Shown here: positions 7,324 through 13,025 of the stretch, in pieces
Numbering within the stretch: position 1 is the first letter of the stretch
How the letters are laid out: every line of letters starts with the position of its first letter
NCBI GenBank assembly: GCA_026391755.1
Contig: JAPLDN010000108.1
Coordinates: 1-13,025, forward strand
Length of the DNA stretch: 13,025 bases
DNA from: Bacteroidota bacterium
Lineage (GTDB): Bacteria; Bacteroidota; Bacteroidia; Bacteroidales; FEN-979
Reading direction: 5' to 3'
Notes under the pieces: generated by a model
Databases searched by the model: none
The model's input: the letters and a program-made list of their open reading frames with translations, nothing else
What the model was told of the DNA's origin: nothing
Position numbers and translations under genes: made by a program

Positions 7324-8112
7324 TCAGGCTTGTCTCTCTATGATCTCTCTTGAAAGAAGGATAAAATCATCCACACTGAGTTGTTCGGCCCGGCTACGAA
7401 GAAAAGGCAGTGAGGCTTCATCCCTGATATCTGCAGTCAGGGGTTTTATCGCATTATGAAGTGTTTTTCGCCTTTGGTTGAATGCGGTTTTCACAAGCCT
7501 GAAAAAGAATGTTTCGTCGCAACCAATGTTTTTCCTGGTATTTCGCGTAAACCTTATCACGGCCGATTTCACTTTTGGAGGAGGTATGAACACCGATTCG
7601 TTCACGGTAAAGAGGTATTCCGTATCATAAAATGCCTGCATGATCACACTCAGGATACCGTACGATTTACTCCCGGGAGGTTTGGTGATCCTTTCAGCCA
7701 CTTCTTTCTGGAACATTCCGACTATTGCATGCACCCTCTGGCGGTGCTCGACAGCTTTAAACAATATCTGGGACGAGATGTTATAAGGAAAATTTCCCAG
7801 TATGGTCATGGGTTCAAGGGATCGCCCTTCGCCGGGAAAAGAAGCCAGCGGGTATTTCAGGAAATCGGCCTGGATGAGTCTTTGGCTAATGGCAGGAAAT
7901 TTCGCCGGCAGGTACTCAGCCGACTCACGGTCAACTTCTATAAACCAGGGATCAAAGGCATCATCCTCTAAAAGGTATTTAGACAGGACTCCTGTACCCG
8001 GGCCAATTTCAAGGACGAGCCTCGGTTCACGGGGAATCGCGGCAATGATCTTCCTGGCGATGTTTTCATCATGCAGGAAATGCTGGCCAAGGTGTTTCTT
8101 TGGTCTTATCAT
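7324..8112 (-). CDS. rsmA: 16S rRNA (adenine1518-N6/adenine1519-N6)-dimethyltransferase RsmA (KsgA)
   Basis: A 262-residue protein from the ATG at 8112, where the sequence opens MIRPKKHLGQHFL, the standard N-terminus of RsmA. The open frame reaches upstream to 8169, but those codons overlap the end of the TPR gene and are not expected in the family. The SAM-binding motif EIGPGTGVLS is at 35-44, an acidic residue follows in IEVD (58-61), and the catalytic NFPY (107-110, usually NLPY) precedes NISSQILFK. The downstream FIPPPKVKSAVIRF matches the conserved C-domain entry. It dimethylates two adjacent adenines in helix 45 of 16S rRNA during small-subunit maturation. The start lies one base after the TPR gene stop (TGA at 8116-8114), so the two are probably translated from one transcript. 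Confidence 0.97.
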   Translation of the reverse strand: MIRPKKHLGQHFLHDENIARKIIAAIPREPRLVLEIGPGTGVLSKYLLEDDAFDPWFIEVDRESAEYLPAKFPAISQRLIQADFLKYPLASFPGEGRSLEPMTILGNFPYNISSQILFKAVEHRQRVHAIVGMFQKEVAERITKPPGSKSYGILSVIMQAFYDTEYLFTVNESVFIPPPKVKSAVIRFTRNTRKNIGCDETFFFRLVKTAFNQRRKTLHNAIKPLTADIRDEASLPFLRSRAEQLSVDDFILLSREIIERQA

Positions 8113-8113
8113 T

Positions 8114-9949
8114 TCATTGATTAATATCCCCCCTGAGGGTACGATAACGTTTTCTTGCTTCGGGCACAAAAAGGCTCCCGGGGTATGTATTTAGTAATTC
8201 CTGGTAGAAAGCCATAGCCCCCTGTTTATCGGCAAGGGAAGTCTCATGGATCAAGGCCCTGTTCATTAAGGCTTCATCTGTGATTATATCAACCGGGTGG
8301 TTCTTCATTACAAGTGCAAACATAGAATCGGCAATTGCATATTTCCCAAGCTTAAGAAAAATCTCTCCTTTACGGTAGTTTACATTATCGAGAATAGGAT
8401 GTTCTTGAAAAAGCATGGGGATGGAATCAAGGGCCTGCAATGCCAGTTCATCATTATTCCTGTAATCGGCCAGCTCGGCCCGTGAGTATATTCCCAAAGC
8501 GACAGTATTGCTGTCGGGGTCGTAATTATTGCTGATAAGCATGGAGAGTTCCAGTGCGTCATTGGAAATGAATTTGGAAGTTGCCGCTTTAAGAATGTCA
8601 AGCTGGGCCACGGCCCATTGAAATTCACCCATGTAATACGAAAGGCGGGCATTCCTGAACTTAGCTTCCTGTCCCGTGGCATCGTTTTTAAAATCCCTGT
8701 AAACCTGCTGGTATAGTACAGTTGCAGTCCACATATCCCCTCTGAATAGATGAATATCGGCAAGTTCCATTTTAACATTTGCACGATCCTTCTCAGTCAA
8801 ACCCCTCAATCCGGCGACACGGTCAAGCAGGTCAAGCGCTTCATCGGGTCTCTTCAGGAAAAATGCATCCAGGTGGGCAAGGTCTGTGGCAAGATGCACT
8901 GCCCCGGGATCATTTTCCCACTTGTCCAGTTCGGCGATCATGGCCTTTTGCAATTCCCCCAGTTTCACAGAAGTTGATGCAGGGTCCCCGGTCAGCCTGA
9001 CATACCATGTATGAAGCTGTTCCCTTTTTGCAACTTTAAAATTTGGATTCGCTGGTCCTTTTGCTATAATATAATTATACGCTTCGTCGGCAACTTCAAA
9101 ATTACCGTTGGAGATGGCCAGGTTCGCAAGCTCCAGAATACGGCTGCCATCTTCTTTCAGGCGGCGGTCAAGCGCCTTGCCCTGGATCAGTGCCAGCTCA
9201 AAATCTTTCTGTTGTATGGAATACCACCATAACATCTCTGAAAAATAAATTTTATCGGGAGATTTTTGGACATATTCGAGAAGCGTTTTCCTGAAAAGTT
9301 CATTCTTCGAATTGTCCTCATCTTTGGCCAGCATAGTCTGGAGGGAGCTCCTGACCGTAGGCTCATAATTCCTGTCGACCGAGAGCAGGCCCAGGTATTC
9401 CTGTATTGCTTCCTTATAATTTCCCGTTCTCTCATAAACGCCGGCGAGTTCAAAGGCTATGGTATTCATGCCTGGCATAAGTTCCCGTCCCCTTTTATAG
9501 GTGCTGATCACATAATCAAGTTCGCCTTTTGAATAGAAGGCATTTGCCAGATCGTTGAGTTGCTGTGGATCGGGTTGCAGGCGATTCAGGGCATCGTCGT
9601 ATATCTTCCTGGCCTTCGCAACATTTCCTTCCCTGTAATATATATACCCCAGGTCTACCTGGAGTTTCAATGAATTGGGTTCTGTTTTCTGCCTTGCTTT
9701 CATTAGCTTTCTGGCTTCATCAAAATCCCGTAATTCGACCAGGCAAAAGAAATAGTAAGTGTAGATGATCCTGGGCGAGTGTAAAAACGGGAAGAATAAA
9801 CAGAAGCAGGATAGTAAGGCAGTGTAACAGCGAAGTATCGAAAAAGCGAAGTATTCCGCAAAAGCTGGTAAAAATATAAGGAGCGAAGCGATTTGCACAA
9901 GCGGCCTTGGGTGCAGCGCAGCACTTGCGAAGCAATCGTGAGCACGCAA
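8114..9949 (-). CDS. Tetratricopeptide-repeat protein with a disturbed 5' end
   Basis: The 611-residue frame from 9949 is open, but only the part from about 9772 down to 8114 looks like real protein. That part has consecutive TPR-type helical pairs, for example the units around IIYTYYFFCLVELRDFDEAR, LQVDLGYIYYREGNVAKAR and NDLANAFYSKGELDYVISTY. A YbgF/BamD-like end, LLNTYPGSLFVPEARKRY, lies near the C-terminus. The first roughly 45 codons (9949-9821) are translated palindromic repeat and probably not native protein. A signal peptide that fits the gene is encoded in another frame at 9771-9818, ending LAQ exactly where the TPR frame becomes protein-like. This points to a frameshift near 9770. 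If intact in the cell, translation might start at the ATG at 9703 or within the repeat. Function is unknown beyond a scaffold-like TPR protein, probably exported. It is followed after one base by rsmA. Confidence 0.75.
   Translation of the reverse strand: MRAHDCFASAALHPRPLVQIASLLIFLPAFAEYFAFSILRCYTALLSCFCLFFPFLHSPRIIYTYYFFCLVELRDFDEARKLMKARQKTEPNSLKLQVDLGYIYYREGNVAKARKIYDDALNRLQPDPQQLNDLANAFYSKGELDYVISTYKRGRELMPGMNTIAFELAGVYERTGNYKEAIQEYLGLLSVDRNYEPTVRSSLQTMLAKDEDNSKNELFRKTLLEYVQKSPDKIYFSEMLWWYSIQQKDFELALIQGKALDRRLKEDGSRILELANLAISNGNFEVADEAYNYIIAKGPANPNFKVAKREQLHTWYVRLTGDPASTSVKLGELQKAMIAELDKWENDPGAVHLATDLAHLDAFFLKRPDEALDLLDRVAGLRGLTEKDRANVKMELADIHLFRGDMWTATVLYQQVYRDFKNDATGQEAKFRNARLSYYMGEFQWAVAQLDILKAATSKFISNDALELSMLISNNYDPDSNTVALGIYSRAELADYRNNDELALQALDSIPMLFQEHPILDNVNYRKGEIFLKLGKYAIADSMFALVMKNHPVDIITDEALMNRALIHETSLADKQGAMAFYQELLNTYPGSLFVPEARKRYRTLRGDINQ
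9771..9818 (-). other. Out-of-frame signal peptide remnant of the TPR gene
   Basis: On the minus strand these 16 codons read LTILLLFILPVFTLAQ, a hydrophobic core plus a VFTLAQ end that suits signal peptidase I cleavage before Q. The frame is one position off the TPR frame, which takes over immediately downstream with IIYTYYFFC. In its own frame it runs to a stop at 9722-9720. Upstream, no ATG precedes it in frame until 10040, on the far side of repeat copy A. Skipping one G in the CAGG at 9773-9770 would join the two frames. The interpretation is inference from composition and position. Confidence 0.55.
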
Positions 9950-10025
9950 ATGAAATAAGCAATTGGTGCGAACAAACCCCAGTCGCGGTGCAAGATTGCG
10001 AGCGAACGATACGATGTGTTATACT
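9821..10025 (-). repeat. Palindromic intergenic repeat, copy A (about 205 bp)
   Basis: The ends form an imperfect inverted repeat: 9821-9829 pairs with 10017-10025 (nine pairs, one G-T) and 9835-9840 with 10007-10012 (GTATCG/CGATAC). The core stem is TTGCAC 9893-9898 with GTGCAA 9988-9993, then GCGGC 9901-9905 with 9982-9986, then TGGG 9908-9911 with CCCA 9978-9981. The apical part, about 66 nt (9912-9977), is about 50 nt longer than in copy B and holds smaller inverted repeats (TTGCG 9925-9929 with CGCAA 9945-9949; GCAC 9921-9924 with GTGC 9966-9969). A 9-bp unit, GCGAAGTAT, occurs twice (9830-9838 and 9846-9854). The element starts about 14 bp after the M20 stop and runs into the 5' end of the TPR gene. 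Its orientation matches copy B. Confidence 0.8.
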
Positions 10026-10039
10026 GGTCACAACATTCA

Positions 10040-11230
10040 TCACCCCATGAGCTTAACTGCCAGCCATGCCATCAGCCCCATCCCTGTTTTCAACGCAGAT
10101 TCATCTACATTAAAGCCGGCGGTATGCAGGTTGGGACCGGTCCCTGAAGCCGGATCGGCAATTCCAAGGCCATAAAGGCATGCGGGGATATGTTGCGCAA
10201 AATAAGAAAAGTCTTCGGCCCCCATCTTCTGTTCCATGGGTTTAATATTGGTTTCGCCAAGATATTCCCCTGAGAGTTCGATGAGCCTGTCGGTAAGTCC
10301 CTCGTTATTGAACACGTAAGGGTAGCCCCTGTCAACAACAACATCACAGCTGCCGCCCATAGCTTCGGCTGTCCCGCTTGCAATTTGCTTCAGGAGCTCA
10401 TGTACACGGGATCTCCATTTTTCATCGAAAGTTCTTACTGTCCCTTCAAGCCTCACTGTATCGGGTATCACATTGGTTCTCCCCTCTCCAATGAATTTGC
10501 CGACAGTAACTACGGTTGAAACCAGAGGATTTGCATTCCTGCTGACGATCTGCTGCAAGGCTACAACTATATGCGAGGCAATAAGGATAGGGTCAATGGT
10601 GGTCTGCGGCATTGCACCATGCCCGCCTTTACCCTTCACCGTAATAAAGAACTCATCGGTGGAGGCCATAAACATACCCTTCCTGAATCCCGCCTGTCCG
10701 GCGCTGAAAAAGGGGAAAACATGCTGCCCGATCACGAAATCTGGTTTCGGGTTTTCTAATGCCCCGTCCTGTATCATCTGGATCGCTCCCCCGGGATAGG
10801 TTTCCTCGGAAGGCTGGAACAAAAGCTTAACAGTTCCCCTGAAATTTTCCCTGATTGAGTTCAGGATTTTTGCGGCACCCAGCAGGCAGGCCATATGCAC
10901 GTCGTGACCGCAGGCATGCATCACCCCGGGGTTTGCCGAACGGTATTCAACTTCATTGGTCTCATTTATCGGCAAGGCATCCATATCGGCCCTGAGTGCA
11001 AGGCATGCGGCTTGTGGTTCGCGGCCCTCGATGAGCCCGACGATCCCAAATCCGCCAACATTATCCTTAAATTGAATACCGTATTCGCTGAGCTTGCTGC
11101 CAATGAATTCCATGGTATTCTTTTCCAGTTTTGAGAGTTCAGGATGACGGTGGATATGGCGGCGGATAGCCAGTATTTCGGAATAGTATTCTTCGGACTT
11201 AAGGCGGATGATGTTTGCGAGATCAGACAT
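10040..11230 (-). CDS. M20-family (M20D) metallo-amidohydrolase / N-acyl-amino-acid hydrolase
   Basis: A 396-residue protein of normal length for the HipO/IAA-amino-acid hydrolase group. The dinuclear metal site is visible: MHACGHDVH (Cys107, His109), QPSEE (Glu142/Glu143), GQHVFP (His170) and NLHTAG near the C-terminus (His369). ALRADMDALP (79-87) is the family motif around Asp82. The enzyme hydrolyses the amide bond of N-acylated or N-aroylated amino acids in the cytoplasm; the particular substrate cannot be told. The ATG at 11230 gives the usual N-terminus, with helix 1 running into RRHIHRHPELS. The gene is separated from the carboxylase gene by repeat copy B and has a plausible promoter 19 bp upstream of its start. 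Its TGA stop (10042-10040) overlaps an ATG of another frame (TGATG), which leads into repeat copy A. Confidence 0.93.
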   Translation of the reverse strand: MSDLANIIRLKSEEYYSEILAIRRHIHRHPELSKLEKNTMEFIGSKLSEYGIQFKDNVGGFGIVGLIEGREPQAACLALRADMDALPINETNEVEYRSANPGVMHACGHDVHMACLLGAAKILNSIRENFRGTVKLLFQPSEETYPGGAIQMIQDGALENPKPDFVIGQHVFPFFSAGQAGFRKGMFMASTDEFFITVKGKGGHGAMPQTTIDPILIASHIVVALQQIVSRNANPLVSTVVTVGKFIGEGRTNVIPDTVRLEGTVRTFDEKWRSRVHELLKQIASGTAEAMGGSCDVVVDRGYPYVFNNEGLTDRLIELSGEYLGETNIKPMEQKMGAEDFSYFAQHIPACLYGLGIADPASGTGPNLHTAGFNVDESALKTGMGLMAWLAVKLMG

Positions 11231-11248
11231 AGTCGCGGTATTTACTTA

Positions 11249-11256
11249 CAAAGGTA
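11249..11256 (-). promoter_or_regulatory. Candidate Bacteroidetes -7 box (TACCTTTG) for the M20 gene
   Basis: The minus-strand TACCTTTG fits the TAnnTTTG consensus and ends 18 bp before the ATG at 11230, giving a leader of roughly 10-15 nt. A -33 TTTG is not evident at the expected distance. The site lies between repeat copy B and the gene, so the gene could be expressed independently of the carboxylase gene. Confidence 0.5.
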
Positions 11257-11286
11257 GGGAAAAAACGTGATTCTCGTTATGTATTA

Positions 11287-11425
11287 AAGCGGAGTATAGT
11301 GCATAAGCTGCCTTGGCTACACGGAGCGTAGCATCTCACACAAGCCGCCTTGGGTGCAGCAAAGCAAACCCCAGCGGCGGTGTGAGGATGTAAGCGACCA
11401 GCGCAGCAGCGATGCACTGATACGA
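11287..11425 (-). repeat. Palindromic intergenic repeat, copy B (about 130-140 bp)
   Basis: The central hairpin pairs CTCACAC 11335-11341 with GTGTGAG 11380-11386, GCCGC 11344-11348 with GCGGC 11374-11378, and TGGG 11351-11354 with CCCA 11370-11373, around a 15-nt apical loop. An outer stem pairs GTAT 11294-11297 with ATAC 11420-11423, AGTGCAT 11298-11304 with ATGCACT 11412-11418, and GCTG 11307-11310 with CAGC 11407-11410. A small local hairpin, GCTAC 11316-11320 with GTAGC 11328-11332, sits between them, giving a branched fold. It shares 31 of 38 bases with copy A over 11323-11360 versus 9880-9917, and further blocks at equal spacing on the left. It starts about 13 bp after the carboxylase stop. 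It could act as an RNA structure or as a REP-like DNA element. Confidence 0.8.
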
Positions 11426-11438
11426 GCGGAATGCGACT

Positions 11439-12977
11439 CTACAACGGTATGTTCCCGTGCTTCTTCGGCGGATTCTGTTTGCTCTTGTTCTGGGTGAGTT
11501 CGAGTGCCTGGATAAGCTTCATCCGCGTCTGTTTCGGGAGGATGATCTCATCGACATAGCCCAGTTCTGCTGCCTTGTATGGGTTGGCAAAGGTCTTACG
11601 GTAATTGTCGACGGCTTCGGCTCTTTCGGTTTCGCCAAGTTTGCCTTTATGAATAATATTAACAGCGCCTTCGGGGCCCATGACGGCGATCTCGGCGGTG
11701 GGATATGCATAATTGACATCGCCCCCTATATGCTTGCTCGACATGACACAATACGCACCCCCGTATGCTTTGCGTGTGATGACGGTGATCTTGGGTACGG
11801 TTGCCTCGCAGAATGCATAGAGGAGTTTTGCACCGTGTTTGATGATCCCTCCGAATTCCTGGTTGGTACCGGGAAGAAAACCGGGCACATCTTCGAAAGT
11901 GATCAGGGGAATGTTGAATGCATCGCAAAACCTGACAAACCTGGCTCCTTTAACTGAGGAATTGATATCGAGAACCCCTGCCAGGAAAGCCGGCTGATTG
12001 GCAACAATACCCACCGGTTTACCACCAAGGCGGGCAAATCCTATGATGATATTTCCGGCAAAATGGGGCATCACCTCGAAAAAGTTATGATTGTCGACGA
12101 CTGTAGTGATAATATCCTTGATATCGTAAGGCTTGTTCGGATCGGCAGGTACAATTTCCTGAAGGCTCTCATCCTGCCTCATGACATCATCGGTACAAGG
12201 GCAGGTGGGTGGATCGGCCATGTTGTTGGAAGGAAGGAAGCTGAGAAGTTCCCTGATCATCATAATGACCTGCTCATCATTTTCAGCGGCAAAATGGGCG
12301 ACCCCGCTCCTCGAATTATGGGTCATAGCGCCTCCGAGCTCATCCATGGTCACTTCTTCATGGGTCACAGTCTTTATCACTTCGGGGCCGGTGACGAACA
12401 TATAACTGCTTTCCTTGACCATGAAAATAAAATCGGTCATGGCCGGAGAATATACTGCACCTCCTGCACAGGGGCCAAGGATGGCCGAGATCTGGGGAAT
12501 CACGCCCGAGGCCTGGACGTTCCGGTAAAAGATGTCGGCATAGCCCGCGAGGCTTTCAACGCCTTCCTGTATGCGTGCGCCGCCTGAGTCGTTAAGTCCT
12601 ATCAAAGGCGCCCCCATACTCATGGCCATATCCATAATTTTGACGACTTTTTCGGCATTGGCACGGCTCATGGTTCCGCCAAACACTGTAAAATCCTGGG
12701 CAAAGACAAAAGTAAGCCGGCCGTCAACTTTACCGTAACCTGTGACAATTCCGTCGCCGGGGATCTTGTTCTTCGACATGCCGAAATCGTGGCAGCGGTG
12801 CATCACAAGCTTATCCATCTCGACAAACGTATTGGGGTCCAATAAAAGAAGGATCCTTTCACGGGCCGTAAGGCGGCCCTTCTTATGAAGCTTTTCAATC
12901 TTTTCAATCCCGCCCCCAAGTTCTGCGGCTTTATTGCGGTTCTCGAACTCCTTTAATTTTTCTTCCAGAGAAATCAT
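11439..12977 (-). CDS. Acyl-CoA carboxylase, carboxyltransferase (beta) subunit; propionyl-CoA carboxylase / methylmalonyl-CoA decarboxylase type
   Basis: A 512-residue biotin-dependent carboxyltransferase of full family length. The N-terminal crotonase-like half has KGRLTARERI (33-42), FAQDFTVFGG (92-101), NDSGGARIQEG (129-139) and the oxyanion-hole segment ILGPCAGGAVYSPAM (166-180). The C-terminal half has DVPGFLPG and a second oxyanion motif, KAYGGAYCVMSSKHIGGD, at about residue 410. It moves the carboxyl group between biotin on a carrier protein and an acyl-CoA, most likely propionyl/methylmalonyl-CoA. The sequence does not settle whether it works as a carboxylase with a biotin carboxylase partner or in a sodium-pumping decarboxylase, and no partner gene lies in the window. 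The start ATG at 12977 has an A/T-rich leader with no Shine-Dalgarno sequence and a heptamer tandem repeat 14 bp upstream. Confidence 0.96.
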   Translation of the reverse strand: MISLEEKLKEFENRNKAAELGGGIEKIEKLHKKGRLTARERILLLLDPNTFVEMDKLVMHRCHDFGMSKNKIPGDGIVTGYGKVDGRLTFVFAQDFTVFGGTMSRANAEKVVKIMDMAMSMGAPLIGLNDSGGARIQEGVESLAGYADIFYRNVQASGVIPQISAILGPCAGGAVYSPAMTDFIFMVKESSYMFVTGPEVIKTVTHEEVTMDELGGAMTHNSRSGVAHFAAENDEQVIMMIRELLSFLPSNNMADPPTCPCTDDVMRQDESLQEIVPADPNKPYDIKDIITTVVDNHNFFEVMPHFAGNIIIGFARLGGKPVGIVANQPAFLAGVLDINSSVKGARFVRFCDAFNIPLITFEDVPGFLPGTNQEFGGIIKHGAKLLYAFCEATVPKITVITRKAYGGAYCVMSSKHIGGDVNYAYPTAEIAVMGPEGAVNIIHKGKLGETERAEAVDNYRKTFANPYKAAELGYVDEIILPKQTRMKLIQALELTQNKSKQNPPKKHGNIPL

Positions 12978-12991
12978 ATTTATCTGCGATT

Positions 12992-13025
12992 AGTGATGAG
13001 TGATGAGTGATGAGTGATGAGTGAT
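12992..13025. repeat. Heptamer tandem repeat (AGTGATG), about 4.9 units, cut by window edge
   Basis: Perfect 7-bp units start at 12992, 12999, 13006, 13013 and 13020, the last being cut by the end of the window. The array lies 14 bp upstream of the carboxylase start codon, in its leader or promoter region. Copy number may be variable and could affect expression, but the array may be longer than visible here. Confidence 0.9.

Noticed and set aside
8113..8169. Upstream extension of rsmA to 8169
   Set aside because: The extra 19 residues overlap the TPR gene and precede the canonical RsmA N-terminus (MIRPKKHLGQHFL). The first codon would not be needed by the family.
10038..10042. TGATG stop/start overlap suggesting that the TPR gene starts at 10040, coupled to the M20 gene
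   Set aside because: The frame from this ATG runs through repeat copy A and the signal-peptide-like codons, then stops at 9720 without entering the TPR frame. The 67 repeat-encoded residues do not look like protein.
12063..12587. Long plus-strand open frame antisense to the carboxylase gene
   Set aside because: It is a shadow of a strongly conserved minus-strand gene. The translation is rich in His/Gly/Asp and has no recognisable domain.

Overview
The window looks like chromosomal DNA of a Bacteroidetes bacterium, probably a Bacteroidales-like or environmental lineage. The evidence is A/T-rich start regions with almost no Shine-Dalgarno sequences, promoter boxes of the TAnnTTTG type (7310-7317 and 11249-11256, minus strand), and protein variants typical of the phylum, such as NFPY in RsmA and a KKHGNIPL-like C-terminus on the acyl-CoA carboxylase beta subunit. 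No plasmid, phage, CRISPR, transposase, rRNA or tRNA gene was seen.

Left part (1-5184, plus strand): a tightly packed, apparently co-transcribed block of six genes. In order they are the C-terminal end of a FabH-like ketoacyl-ACP synthase III (cut by the window edge), a FabG-like short-chain dehydrogenase, a membrane-anchored GT2 glycosyltransferase (GtrB/DPM1 type), a divergent GNAT acyltransferase with a C-terminal extension, an AlgI-like MBOAT O-acyltransferase, and a membrane-anchored SGNH-like protein of the kind that partners MBOATs. Together they read as part of a surface-glycan or glycolipid locus that makes a dedicated short beta-hydroxyacyl group and attaches acyl groups to sugars. 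The substrate sugar cannot be read from this window.

Right part (5250-12977, minus strand, convergent with the left block): reading along the minus strand, an acyl-CoA carboxylase carboxyltransferase subunit (propionyl/methylmalonyl type), an M20-family amidohydrolase, a large TPR protein, RsmA/KsgA (16S rRNA dimethyltransferase), and a TMTC-like membrane protein with C-terminal TPRs and its own clear Bacteroidetes promoter. The TPR gene has a disturbed 5' end. A good signal peptide lies in a different frame from the TPR body, and the region upstream is occupied by a palindromic repeat.

Most unusual content: two diverged copies (about 205 and 130-140 bp) of one palindromic element lie in the two intergenic gaps flanking the M20 gene, in the same orientation, each just 3' of a stop codon. 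Their central stems differ by compensatory base changes at three pairs, so the folded shape appears to be conserved rather than the bases alone. A heptamer tandem repeat (AGTGATG) runs off the right edge just upstream of the carboxylase start.
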